A stretch of DNA of 64,000 nt. Origin: Sipunculus nudus. Taxonomy: Eukaryota; Annelida; Sipuncula; Golfingiida; Sipunculidae. Both the position numbers and the translations under genes were made by a program. Position 1 is the first letter of the stretch. Each line of letters opens with the position of its first letter. The stretch is from NCBI GenBank assembly GCA_026874595.1, contig CM049307.1, forward strand, positions 9,755,579-9,819,578, in the 5' to 3' direction. Under the pieces are notes generated by a model that saw nothing but the letters and a program-made list of their open reading frames with translations, had not been told where the DNA came from and did no database searches. Shown here piece after piece: positions 44,401 through 59,400 of this stretch.

Positions 44401-47400
44401 GGTATATGGCCGCTACGCACGGTTTGTATTCATGTTGTCACACCGGCCTTTAATGTAAAGTCTGTGCCAGTAAGTGATGGTCTCAGCTGTGTTAGATCAC
44501 CCTCTATGGAGAGTGGTATTTGACTATTTTGGGCAGACACTATGCTGTGTTTATTATTTGATTTGCTGGTTTGCTGGTTTTGCATGTCTGTTACAGGCTT
44601 GAAGTGGTTTGATACCATGCTGAGTAGACTACAAATACTTGGTTACATTAATAAACATACAATTTAAATACCCATGCAGACATGACCCACTTGCTAACTA
44701 TTCCCGCACATATGAATGTGAGCATTTATACAGTTCACATTTTCCCATTCTTTACCCCTTATTTGGATTTCTAAGTTATTGGTTTTACAGCATGCCATAT
44801 TAATTGTGCAAGTGATGTTTATTGCAGTGTACTCAGATCAATATTCATACATTTATATCCCACTAATGGGATTTGTCTATCAGGTGACAGACTAAAAGTA
44901 CAAATAACAATTCAACCAATATTGTTGATGGACATTTCATTACATTGGGCATTAAAATTTTAATGAGACCTTGTTTGTTTCATTGGAAAGTATTTCACTG
45001 GTTGATTAACCAATACTTTACATATGCTTTTCTTTATTATTCAGATTCAGCTAATTGCACCACATATATATGACAATGTTTGATGGACAATTCTTTCTAC
45101 AAAAAGATATATTACAGCAAGTACACAGCATGCATGGCCTTGAAATGCAGCAGCTGTTTTGTTTAAGAGTGAATAGGTCCAATAAAAGCATGCATATGAA
45201 TATTAGTCAGCTGTGTTGATGAACTATCCTGTGTTTTTTGCTGCATATATTATATGGCACTGAACCAGGTAATAATTCAGTTACAAAAAGATAACAATTT
45301 GTCCCTATCAGATTATTCATATCCCTAACAAGGAACTATAACAAGAAACTACATGGGATATAATTGAACAAAAATTTCTACTAAGGAGTCTTGTTATTTA
45401 TACTTGCAAGGTTGTCCACTTATATACACTGGCTTATCTTATAACTAAACATCTTGGTTTGTTCTGTCCTAATATGCACTTAATGAAATTGAAAAATCTT
45501 TTCTGTGGTAGTATGTAATTTGCAATCTGAATGGGCCTTTCAGGCGAAGAAAGGGTGTGTATGGACCGCCAATGGGCAAGAAATGTGTGGTGTTTGTGGA
45601 TGACCTTAACATGCCAGCGAAGGAAAAGTATGGTGCCCAGCCTCCCATAGAGTTGTTACGACAGTGGGTGGACCACGGTCACTGGTACGATAGGAAGGAT
45701 ACCTCCAAAGTCTTCCTCACTGATGTGGTGAGTGCATGCCCAGTAACACTGATAATTTATCTAAGCCTTAATGTATACAATTTTAAATGTGTTTTATTTT
45801 AGAAATATAAAATGTGTACAACTGTTTATTTTGAAAATCTGTCTAAGCACATGAAAAGGTATAATATGCTATTGCGCCATCAAGACTTGTTCATTTGCAT
45901 GGGATCTCAGCTGTTCAAGTAGATGGCTTCAGAATATGTCTTCCTTGAAAATCATGTTTCTTTTCTTGCCACAAGAACACTTCTCATAGCACACAAGGCT
46001 TGTCTCATCATTTGGAACCAATGTGATAATACTACTGTTACTAGATATGCACTTTTTCTTGCACAGTTTGAATTTGGTACATATCATGCTCTCAAAAATA
46101 TTCTGATATTTTCCACCCAGCAGTTTGAAGATGGTTTGTATTGTGTTCTCAAAGTCCTGGTTGATTCTTTAAAAAAGACAAAGTTTTTATTTAAAAAAAA
46201 AACAAAACAAATAATTTATCTTCCTTTCTCTCTCCAGCTGTTCTGTGCTGCTATGGGTCCACCAGGTGGTGGCCGTAATGACATCACAGGACGATTCACA
46301 CGTCACATGCAGGTGGTTTCGATTGACGAGTTTGATGACAGCACTATGACACGGATCTTCACAGCCATCACTGACTGGCATTTTGCTAAGGGCTTTGATG
46401 GCTCATTTACCCGCATGGGAAAGGTTAGTACTCCATGGCTGTCTGGAGAGAAAGACCAGGGCTGTAATAATTATCACATTATTAACATTGTCTCATAATA
46501 TAATATATATCATGATACTTCATTCAAAGTATGATACACCATACAAACATATCAGGTATATTACAGTTAAATTTCAAACCAATTTTCATCCTTGTTTGTT
46601 AAAATATTACTACTTCTAACTTGACATCCAGAGAGGTCCATGAAAAATCTCCTTGGAGGCCTGAAAAAGGTCTTGGTTACCAGTATTCTCGATCCAAGCT
46701 ATGGGGCTTATAAGCACCCCTCTGAATAATTGAAAGTTTGATACCAAAGCAAGGCACAAATCATAACAATTAGACCTAGAATCTTCTAACTCGACATCAT
46801 GAGAGTTCCTCGAAAGTTATCCTCAGAGACCTGAAATTCGGTCACTCTGCATTACAGTCTATGTTTTAGCACCCCAGAACTCAGGATTCCTCAGGAACAC
46901 CTGGATGGATTGTCATCAGATTTGGTGTGCTTATGGGTCTTGATGAACTTGAGCTAATATGCATGAACTATGATGCCACCTACATTATCTTAATTAGTGC
47001 AAGGACATTGTCAACATGTCAGTCGTCTGAGCTTCATGACCCATGGGTCAATTGTTGCATTCATTATGTATTTTATATATTACTTTGAAAAGCTTTTATG
47101 TGCATCACCGATTACCCTCCAGGTCACGAAAGATAGGAAAAAGAAAAATGGATCCTATATTGCTTTTACAGTAAATAAATCTTTATTCATAAGTGTAAAA
47201 AGTGGTCAAAGATCTAACATTAGATGTAAAAACAGGCTGATTTTCCCCAAGATAAAAAGGTGATGTCACATGATGTCAATGAAAATAAAAGATTGACTAG
47301 TTCTGAATACAAAGTGTTATCACCAAGTGAAAATTGTTAATGTTGTTTACAGATGCTAGTGTCAGCCACCATGCAGGTGTACAAAGAAACCATGGCTAGT

Positions 47401-50400
47401 TTCCTGCCCACACCAACAAAGAGCCACTATGTGTTTAACCTGCGTGACTTTGCCCGTGTCATCTATGGTGTGCTGTTGGTGCCGGCAAGTCACATGAGTG
47501 AGAATGAGAAGCTGATTCGTCTGTGGGTTCATGAGGTGTACCGTGTGTTTTACGACAGACTCATCAATGAAGATGATAGGTACTATAATTACATAAACTA
47601 GCTGGTTACAAGAAAACACAGCAGTAAGCCAGAAATAAAATGTTTCCTCTACCTTGTAGCTTCTGTCTGTGATTTGTTGATAATATGATTCACTGTCTGT
47701 CCACCCTCATTGGCCGTGGCTGAGGCAACTCTTGCTGAATTTAATTGAAAAAAGACTTTGGTGATTTTGATGCAGTATTTGATATCCCTGTCATGGTCTT
47801 TAATTTTGCATAATTTGAACAGTTTTGTAATTGTTAAAAAAAGTTATTTTAGTATGTGATTGTACTAGCAGGAAAATGTACCATTGTTTGTCGAATAAAA
47901 TATTAATGAGCAAACATTATACCCATAGAGTGTATTCCTAAACTTTGATAGATTCCCAAAATATTTAGTATTTTCCTCTTGCAAAGTCAGATGGAACACA
48001 TTAACATTACGTGCCTGCTATCTATGTATGAGCATTATTTTGAATCTACTTTTATTTCAGGGAAACTTTCTTTTCCATCATGAAGAACGTATGTCAGGAC
48101 AACTTTAAGATGAACATCGACAAGGTGCTGGGTCACCTGACCATGAGTGGCAAGGTCACAGATAATCATGTACGCAGTCTGTTCTTCGGAGATTTCATTA
48201 ATCCTGATTCTGACGTCAAAGTTTACGATGAGATCGCTGACCTCAAGCAGTTGACCAGTGTCATGGAAGGGTAAGTTCATTTTACTGAATAGGTATATAA
48301 TATAGAATGCTCATAATAGAAAAATGAGCCAATGGAATGTAAAAGTAAAATTTGTATTAATATTTTTGTTGTTGTATAGGATTAAACTTTATAAACATCA
48401 CTGAGTTAGTTTGCATACATGCTAACATTAAACATGTTTAACCTGGACGTATGGAATTTAAGAAAATATTACCAGACACAAAATGTCATACAGGGAAAAG
48501 TAGACCCCCAAACTCAGCAAAACTTTTGATATGGAACTAGTTTGACATCTATGTTTGTACAGTATACCCAGTAAACTTATACTGCATTAGTACTTTGGTC
48601 CACTGCATCTAACACTCACAGTTTTGCCTTTTTTCCATTTTGAGAATCAAGTGTTAACTTGAAGAATTGTTCACAAGACCTAAAAAATTGAGAATGTGTT
48701 TCTTTGCATAGATTTAAATAGCAGCATTAAGATTCTTAGATTTTATTTTTACTTCGCCAAGTTGCAGGTCTTGATGACTTTTTACACTGCCACTCTTTTT
48801 GCTTGCTAATGATTGTATTTGCCTTATTTTACAGTTACCTGGATGAGTTCAACACAATAAGTAAAGCTCCTATGAGTCTAGTAATGTTCAAGTTTGCCAT
48901 TGAACACATCTCCCGAGTGAGCCGTGTGTTGAAGCAGGACAATGGCCATGCCTTGTTGGCTGGTGAGTCAGCAAGCTGAACCCTTAATGTAACTTTAATA
49001 ACAAGTTAATATGGCTCTTGGTTTGGCTGTGGGCAAGGTTAACATTTTTATTGGAGAGACTCAGAATGCCAAACCAAAAAAATAAGACTTTCTTTTTCCA
49101 CTGTGGTGGTATTGTACAAATGGTTAAATGTCTTAGAAATTATTATGTTACAATTCTTTTAGATCTAATATAATATTCCTCAGTTTATGATGTTTTGCAT
49201 ACTAATTCTCTTTTATATATTCTGACAGGTATTGGAGGCAGTGGTCGTCAGAGTGCCACCAAACTGGCCACATTCATGTCTGACTATGAGCTGTTCCAGA
49301 TTGAGATATCCAAAAATTACACCACAAATGAATGGAGAGAAGATCTTAAAAAGGTAAGCTCACAAATAAGTGTCAAAGTCCAGTTTCACTACCACTGGGT
49401 CAAATATATCATTACTTCAATTAGTCCTACCATTTTATACTTCTCCTTACAGGTCCAAAGGATTTTAAACTTTTTTCTCCTAAGTTTTTATACTTTTAGT
49501 TCATAAAACCCAGAGTGACTGCACTGAAAAATTCCTGGGGTTGATGATTATATGTGGTCCAGGTACTTTTCCTCATTGAGCAATATGCTATCTGTAGATG
49601 ATTCACCCTTTCTTTAAAAGAATCATGGAAGGTTCAGGTTTTAGAAATAACAACATTTTTCATTTAAAGGAATAAGATTTCTTACAGTGATAGTAAAGTT
49701 CTTTTTATCTATAATTTTTCATTACCTTGAAATAACTTGTCAAATTCATCATTTTCTCTGTTTGCCTGCAGTTACTAATTAAAGCTGGCAGTGAGGGTAA
49801 GAACACTGTGTTCCTGTTTGCTGATAACCAAATCAAGGATGAAAGTTTCATGGAAGACATCAGTATGATCCTTAACACAGGAGATGTCCCTAACTTGTAC
49901 GCAGCCGACGAAAAAGCTGACATCATTGAGAAAATGCAGACCGTGGCCAGGAATGAGGTACATATCACTGAACATTCCTTTTATGTGACAAATGATGATG
50001 GTGCTTGAAATGATGCAGGGAAAGAAAATGAGTTCGGTGGCTCGCTATGTTTCACTCACTGGTTATTCCCAGAAAGGTTTCACAGTAGTGTGTTTCTGAC
50101 CATGGTTCACATTTTCAATTAAAATTAAGGACTAAATATCTTAAACTTTATTAACTCTTTTATTATTATTGACCAAACAAGTAGGTCAGATTTACGGTAA
50201 AATGAAACTAAGCTTCCAAGTCTTGTACAAATTGGTGTACCATATAAATGTTTAATAAAAATAATTAGAGAGAGCAATAAATCTTCATATTTTAAAGTAC
50301 CTTTTTAACAATATTCAGTGTTATATTTGAATGAGGGTAGATTATTTTCAAAGTTATTTTGTGCCTTTCAATACTCACTATGACACAGATAAAGAGGTAT

Positions 50401-53400
50401 GACCTGTATTTATATTTAAATAGTAATGATAATACTAAGCATGTATATTCACTAGTCATGGACTTTTCTGTCTTTATTTACAGGGTAAGAAGATTGATGC
50501 CACACCTCTGGCCATGTATAACTTCTTTATTGAACGCGTACGTCAGAACCTGCATGTGGTCCTGGCCATGAGTCCTATTGGTGATGCATTCCGTAACCGG
50601 CTGAGAATGTTCCCCTCGCTCATTAACTGCTGCACCATTGATTGGTTCCAAGTATGTGCAAAAAGTTCCTGTCAGATTTTAATGCACTGCTTTTGACTAG
50701 GATTTTTATATTGACAAAAAGGCAAACATATTGTATTTTTGATAGAATATTTTATACAATTTCTATCTACAAGATTAATTATAATTAAGAACAAATATAA
50801 AGATGGTTTGATTAATGCATAAAGTCCTGTATGAAAAGCTGCAAATTACATAAAGATTTAAGTACTATGAAAGAAGTACATATCTCAGTCATTTCATATA
50901 TCTGTATATTTGTGCTCAAATGATTTATACCAAATTTGAAAATACACTTGAATCTGCAAAGAAGTTTGGTACCAGTACTGTGATTATCTCAGCACTGTAA
51001 TTAGTATTGTACATTTTTCCTAACATTCAATACCTGTATAATGTAAAAAGAATGAAGACGTTTCTAAATTAAGTAATTTAACAGTTAATATTTCTTGTCA
51101 GTATCAAGAGAGATAATGATTTTTGTCTTTCATCTGAAGGCCTGGCCAGAGGATGCCCTTGAAATGGTGGCCAACAAGTTCCTGGAGGAAGTAGAACTGG
51201 AGGACAACGTGCGCAAGGAGACTGTTGTCATGTGTAAACACTTCCACGAGAGTGTCCGTACTATATCACAAAAGTAAGACTTAAGTAATGGGCACCTCTA
51301 TTGTCGACAGTAACCCCATTTCCCACCAATGATTGTTATTTGGAAGTTCCAGTGTATATACTATTGATATCTTAAGTTCATATTGTGGCCATATTCCAGT
51401 GTATATACTATTGATATCATAAGTTCATATCATGGCCATATTGTTTACTTTTAGTCTTGTGATACCTGTTGAAAGTACAAGAAAATCTGTCTGTACAGGC
51501 ACCTCCTAATAATGAACACCTCCATTATAAAGACGGTTATGCCAGTCCTTTGAAAATTAGTCTGTGACCTCTCAAGTATGGGCACCTCTATTGTCGACAG
51601 TAACCCCATTTCCCACCAGTGATTGTTGTTTGGAAGTTCCAATGTATTTACTATTGATATCATAAGTTCATATTGTGGCCATATTCACTTAAATCAGAAA
51701 GCATGTTGTGAACTTGAATAAAAAGTTTAATTTCTATTATAATCTGTTTTATGAATGTAGTAGAGCCACTTCTCTTTATTATAGAATTTTAAAATATTTT
51801 CTGACAGCAGGATAACATTACCAGAATGGGAACCTCATGTTGCATTGTTTGGTTGTGTACCTGCTTATAATGAGAATAATATTGTATACAAATCGTGAAT
51901 TAACTGGTGAAAATTTAGAGCAGTTGTACAGCTGTATTATAAATTTTTACAATACTTTAAATATATATATAAGACAGAGAATATAATTGCAAGAATACAT
52001 AACATATTAGAACTACATCAAGAAAAATGGAAACCTGATATGAATCATTAATATGTTTTTTTCTCATTTGAACTATGATTTAAGTTTAAATTTGTCACAT
52101 AATATTTCAGCCACTATATAAAATTTGGGTTTCAGTTGTATGCAAGGCCATGGCACTTTGCTTTTGTTTTGAACATTTTATTGTGTGTTAATTATGTTCG
52201 TATCTAGACATAAAAATAAAAAGGCACAAGTTGGACATGGGTGTCTCAAGTTCAAATTCAAACTCACCAAAGGATGGAATTATGATTATATAATCATATG
52301 ATCAAAATGTATATGTTCCTAAACTTAAATAATCCAATATATAAAAATGTTTAAGTCATTGTAGTTGATATTGTGTGATGCACATTGTCTGATATGTTGT
52401 TTTGTATCACAGATTCTATGCTGTGCTTCGACGTCACAATTATGTAACACCTACATCATACCTGGAGCTTATCCTGACGTTTAAGAAACTGCTCGGACAG
52501 AAACGTAAGGAGATCATGATGCTGAAGAACCGTTACCTGACAGGTCTAGAGAAGCTGGACTTTGCTGCGTCACAGGTGTCCATCATGCAGCAGGAGCTGA
52601 CAGACCTGCAGCCGGAACTCATCAAAACATCAGCCGAGACAGAGAAGCTTATGATCAAAATAGAACAAGACACAGTCGAGGTGGAAGCCAAAAAGGAGGC
52701 ATGTTATGTAGCTCTGTAACATTAGCTAATTAAATACATATGAAAGTAGATAAAGCATATGGAGCTGCTTTAGTGAAATGATGTATTACTTCAAATATGT
52801 TGTTTATTTATAAGCTAGAAAGTAAGTGTATGCTATGAAAGACATAGCTGAACAAATTGACAGTTAACTTAAGAATTTTATGTACTGTTTGTTCAAGGGT
52901 TATATCATTAATTATTTAATAAGATTTCTTTGCACTTTTTAGATAATTTTTCTTTTACAAGCAACTAGAGACTTGCAGATGTGAAAATTTGAAATGTAAC
53001 AAAAGGACACTCGGTAAAAGTGCAGTATAGAAGACCTCACCTCAAATGTAAATAGATATGGTGGCTGGCCCTTATTTTTTTGCCCCATGGACGGGAGCTA
53101 GGCCCCTTGCATCCTTTCGCAGAAACAGATAACACGAAAAGTGGACACTGGGGTGGGCATTTTGAAAAAAATAAGACAACCCCTCTAAAGTAAACCATTC
53201 ACCCTTCCGTCATTGTTGACGTCAGCCATGAACAACACTTGATGGCAACTCTGATTAGTCAAGGGCCGCATTCCTGGGGGCTGCCCATCATAAATTTTTT
53301 TCATTGTCAACAGAAGTAATACAACACGTCAGGTATGAGACGGATGTGTTAGCTGGCTGAGGGTGTTGGGATGGAGAAACACAACAGAATCTGTGAATCA

Positions 53401-56400
53401 CACATACTTGTGTTGTTTATGAGTGCTGTGAGGTGAGGTCTTCTATATTGCACTTTTACCCGACACTCAGTATGCCCTTAATATCTCTAGTGCACCAATG
53501 CTGCTGCCAAGGATAGGTGAAGTATGTAACCATTCTGACTTTTGACATATCTAATTTGATTCTGGGAAGTGATTGAATTATTTGATTCTTTTTCCCTTTT
53601 GATTCTTGGGAAGTGATTGAATCATTTGATTCTTTTTCCCTTGTCCCATGTGATTATTGTTGACTTTGGCCTTATTTCAGATTCTGGGAAGTGATTGAAT
53701 CATTTAATTCTTTTTCTCTTGTCCCATGTGATTATTGTTGACTTTGGCCTTATTTCAGATCATATGGTGCCCAGTTTAAGTAATTTTTTGTTGTATATGT
53801 TCATTGCAGGTAGTGGCTGCTGATGAAGCTGTTGCTAACGAAGCAGCTGCTGCAGCTCAGGCTATCAAAGATGAGTGTGAAAGTGACCTAGCAGAGGCCA
53901 TCCCAGCACTGGAGGAAGCTATAAGGGCACTGAACACCCTGAAACCCTCCGATATCACCCTGGTCAAATCCATGAAGGTTAGTGTGACACCCTGAAACCC
54001 TCCAATACCACCCTGGTAAAATCCATGAAGGTTAGTGTGACACCCTGAAACCCTCCGATGTCACCCTGGTCAAATCCATGAAGGTTAGTGTGACACCCTG
54101 AAACTCTCCGATATCACCCTGGTCAAATCCATGAAGGTTAGTGTGACACCCTGAAACCCTCGAATATCACCCTGGTCAAATCCATGAAGGTTAGTGTGAC
54201 ACCCTGAAACTCTCCGATTTCACCCTGGTCAAATCCATGAAGGTTAGTGTGACACCCTGAAACCCTCCGATATCACCCTGGTCAAATCCATGAAGGTTAG
54301 TGTGACACCCTGAAACCCTCCAATATCACCCTGGTCAAATCCATGAAGGTTAGTGTGACACCCTGAAACCCTCCGATATCACCCTGGTCAAATCCATGAA
54401 GGTTAGTGTGACACCCTGAAACCCTCCGATATCACCCTGGTCAAATCCATGCAGGTTAGTGTGACACCCTGAAACCCTCCAATATCACCCTGGTCAAATC
54501 CATGAAGGTAAGTGTGACACCCTGAAACTCTCCAATACCACCCTGGTCAAATCCATGAAGGTTAGTGTGACACCCTGAAACCCTCCAGTATCACCCTGGT
54601 CAAATCCATGGAGGTTAGTGTGACACCCTGAAACCCTCCAATATCACCCTGGTCAAATCCATGAAGGTTAGAACTGCATCCTTGAACCCTCTGATATAAC
54701 CTTTGTAAAATCCATGAAGGTTAGTACTGCACCCTTGTATATCACCATGGTCAAATCCATTAAGGTAAGAACTGCATCCTGAAACCCTCCGATATCACCC
54801 TGGTCAAATCCATGAAGGTTAGTGTGACACCCTGAAACCCTCCGATATCACCCTGGTCAAATCCATGAAGGTTAGTGTGACACCCTGAAACCCTCCAAAA
54901 TCACCCTGGTCAAATCCATGAAGGTTAGTGTGACACCCTGAAACCCTCCAATATCACCCTGGTCAAATCCATGAAGGTTAGTGTGACACCCTGAAACCCT
55001 CCAATATCACCCTGGTCAAATCCATGAAGGTTAGTGTGACACCCTGAAACCCTCCAATATCACCCTGGTCAAATCCATGAAGGTTAGTGTGACACCCTGA
55101 AACCCTCCAATATCACCCTGGTCAAATCCATGAAGGTTAGTGTGACACCCTGAAACCCTCCAATATCACCCTGGTCAAATCCATGAAGGTTAGTGTGACA
55201 CCCTGAAACCCTCCAATATCACCCTGGTCAAATCCATGAAGGTTAGTGTGACACCCTGAAACCCTCCAATATCACCCTGGTCAAATCCATGAAGGTTAGT
55301 GTGACACCCTGAAACCCTCCGATATCACCATGGTCAAATCCATGGAGGTAAGTGTGACACCCTAAAACCCTCCAATATCACCCTGGTCAAATCCATGAAG
55401 GTGAGTGTGACACCCTGAAACCCTCCAATATCACCCTGGTCGAATCCATGGAGGTAAGTGTGACACCCTGAAACCCTCCAATATCACCCTGGTCAAATCC
55501 ATGAAGGTTAGTGTGACACCCTGAAACCCTCCAATATCACCCTGGTCAAATCCATGAAGGTTAGTGTGACACCCTGAAACCCTCCAATATCACCCTGGTC
55601 AAATCCATGAAGGTTAGTGTGACACCCTGAAACCCTCCAATATCACCCTGGTCAAATCCATGAAGGTTAGTGTGACACCCTGAAACCCTCCAATATCACC
55701 CTGGTCAAATCCATGAAGGTTAGTGTGACACCCTGAAACCCTCCAATATCACCCTGGTCAAATCCATGAAGGTTAGAACTGCATCCTTGAACCCTCTGAT
55801 ATAACCTTTGTAAAATCCATGAAGGTTAGTACTGCACCCTTGTATATCACCCTGGTCAAATCCATTAAGGTAAGAACTGCATCCTGAAACCCTCCGATAT
55901 CACCCTGGTCAAATCCATGAAGGTTAGTGTGACACCCTGAAACCCTCCAATATCACCCTGGTCAAATCCATGAAGGTTAGTGTGACACCCTGAAACCCTC
56001 CAATATCACCCTGGTCAAATCCATGAAGGTTAGTGTGACACCCTGAAACCCTCCAATATCACCCTGGTCAAATCCATGAAGGTTTGTGTGACACCCTGAA
56101 ACCCTCCAATATCACCCTGGTCAAATCCATGGAGTTAAGTGTGACACCCTGAAACCCTCCAATATCACCCTGGTCAAATCCATGAAGGTTAGTGTGACAC
56201 CCTGAAACTCTCCGATATCACCCTGGTCAAATCCATGAAGGTTAGTGTGACACCCTGAAACCCTCCGATATCACCCTGGTCAAATCCATGAAGGTTAGTG
56301 TGACACCCTGAAACCCTCCAATATCACCCTGGTCAAATCCATGAAGGTTAGTGTGACACCCTGAAACCCTCCGATATCACCCTGGTCAAATCCATGAAGG

Positions 56401-59400
56401 TTAGTGTGACACCCTGAAACCCTCCGATATCACCCTGGTCAAATCCATGAAGGTTAGTGTGACACCCTGAAACCCTCCAATATCACCCTGGTCAAATCCA
56501 TGAAGGTTAGTGTGACACCCTGAAACCCTCCAATATCACCCTGGTCAAATCCATGAAGGTTAGTGTGACACCCTGAAACCCTCCAATATCACCCTGGTCA
56601 AATCCATGAAGGTTAGTGTGACACCCTGAAACCCTCCAATATCACCCTGGTCAAATCCATGAAGGTTAGTGTGACACCCTGAAACCCTCCAATATCACCA
56701 TGGTCAAATCCATGAAGGTTAGTGTGACACCCTGAAACCCTCCGATATCACCCTGGTCAAATCCATGAAGGTTAGTGTGACACCCTGAAACCCTCCGATA
56801 TCACCCTGGTCAAATCCATGAAGGTTAGTGTGACACCCTGAAACCCTCCAATATCACCCTGGTCAAATCCATGAAGGTTAGTGTGACACCCTGAAACCCT
56901 CCAATATCACCCTGGTCAAATCCATGAAGGTTAGTGTGACACCCTGAAACCCTCCAATATCACCCTGGTCAAATCCATGAAGGTTAGTGTGACACCCTGA
57001 AACCCTCCAATATCACCCTGGTCAAATCCATGAAGGTTAGTGTGACACCCTGAAACCCTCCAATATCACCCTGGTCAAATCCATGGAGGTAAGTGTGACA
57101 CCCTGAAACCCTCCAATATCACCCTGGTCAAATCCATGAAGGTTAGTGTGACACCCTGAAACCCTCCAATATCACCCTGGTCAAATCCATGAAGGTTAGT
57201 GTGACACCCTGAAACCCTCCAATATCACCCTGGTCAAATCCATGAAGGTTAGTGTGACACCCTGAAACCCTCCAATATCACCATGGTCAAATCCATGGAG
57301 GTAAGTGTGACACCCTAAAACCCTCCAATATCACCCTGGTCAAATCCATGAAGGTTAGTGTGACACCCTGAAACCCTCCAATATCACCCTGGTCAAATCC
57401 ATGGAGGTAAGTGTGACACCCTGAAACCCTCCAATATCACCCTGGTCAAATCCATGAAGGTTAGTGTGACACCCTGAAACCCTCCAATATCACCCTGGTC
57501 AAATCCATGAAGGTTAGTGTGACACCCTGAAACCCTCCAATATCACCCTGGTCAAATCCATGAAGGTTAGTGTGACACCCTGAAACCCTCCAATATCACC
57601 CTGGTCAAATCCATGAAGGTTAGTGTGACACCCTGAAACCCTCCAATATCACCCTGGTCAAATCCATGGAGGTAAGTGTGACACCCTGAAACCCTCCAAT
57701 ATCACCATGGTCAAATCCATGAAGGTTAGAACTGCATCCTTGAACCCTCTGATATAAAACTTTGTAAAATCCATGAAGGTTAGTACTGCACCCTGGAACC
57801 CTCATATATCACCATGGTCAAATCCATTAAGGTAAGAACTGCATCCTGAAACCCTCCAATATCACCCTGGTCAAATCCATGAAGGTAAGTACTGCACCCT
57901 AGAACCCTCCAATATCACCCTGGTCAAATCCATGAAGGTTAGAACTGCATCCTGAAACCCTCCAATATCACCCTGGTCAAATCCATGAAGGTTAGTGTGA
58001 CACCCTGAAACCCTCAAATATCACCCTGGTCAAATCCATGAAGGTAAGAACTGCATCCTGAAACCCTCTGATATCACCCTGGTCAAATCTATGAAGGTTA
58101 GAACTGCATCCTGAAACCCTCTGATATCACCCTGGTCAAACCCATGAAGGTTAGTGTGACACCCTGAAACCCTCAAATATCACCCTGGTCAAATCCATGA
58201 AGGTAAGAACTGCATCCTGAAACCCTCTGATATCACCCTGGTCAAATCCATGAAGGTTAATACTGCCTCATGAAACCCTCCAATTTCAGCCTAGTCAAAT
58301 CCATGAAGGTTAGTGTGACACCCTGAAACCCTCCAATAGCACCCTTGTCAAGTCCATGAAGGTTAGAACTGCATCCTGTGCCCTCTGATATCACCCTGGT
58401 CAAATCCATGAAGGTTAGTACTGCATCCTGAAACCTTCTGATATCACCCTGGTCAAATCTATGAAGGTTAGTACTGCACCCTGGAACCCTCCAATATCAC
58501 CCTGGTCAAATCCATGAAGGTTAGTACTGCACCCTGGAACCCTCTGATATTGTCCTGGTCAGATCCATGAAGGTTAGTGGCTAGCACCAGTAAATTACGA
58601 TTTTTTGTTTGTGGTCAGGCTGCAACTCTTCTTCATAAAGGCGTTAGATCCCTATCAGTGTTATATTGCTGCAGAACCCATTGTCATGTTATGTTACCAT
58701 ATACTAACATATGTTCTCTGGCTGAAGATTTGCTTGTGAAATCCCTATCAGTGTTATATTGCTGCAGAACCCATTGTCATTTTATGTTACCATGTACTAA
58801 CATATGTTCTCTGGCTGAAGATTTGCTTGTGTGACCACCATGTTCTAACATATATTCCCTGGCTGAAGATTTGATTGTGCGACTACTTTGTACTAAATAA
58901 TGTTCTTTGGCTGAAGATTTGATTTTGTGACCACAATGTACTAACTCATGTTCTCTAGCTGAAGATTTGACTGTGGGACCACCATGTACTAACTCATGTT
59001 CTCTGGCTATAGATTTGATTGTGTGACCAGAATGTACTATTTCATGTTCTCTGGCTGAAGATTTGATTTTGTGACCACCATGTACTAACTCATGTTCTCT
59101 GGCTATAGATTTGATTGTGTGACCACCATGTACTAACTCATGTTCTCTGGCTGAAGATTTGATTGTGTGACTACTTTGTACTAAATAATGTTCTTTGGCG
59201 GAAGATTTGATTTTGTGACCACAATGTACTAACTCATGTTCTCTGGCTGAAGATTTGATTGTGGGACCACCATGTACTAACTCATGTTCTCTGGCTATAG
59301 ATTTGATTGTGTGACCAGAATGTACTATATCATGTTCTCTGGCTGAAGATTTGATTTTGTGACCACCATGTACTAACTCATGTTCTCTGGCTGAAGATTT

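Noticed and set aside
45923-46498. 191-codon frame as a separate gene
   Set aside because: Only its 3' part (46238-46423) is real, as exon 40; the rest is intron read-through.
52413-52680. Shorter exon 48 ending at the GT at 52681
   Set aside because: It would delete six residues of the stalk helix, whose length matches the family only with the GC donor at 52699.
53978-58578. Regular direct repeats resembling a CRISPR array
   Set aside because: Units are head to tail with no unique spacers, lie in a eukaryotic intron, and derive from exon 49.
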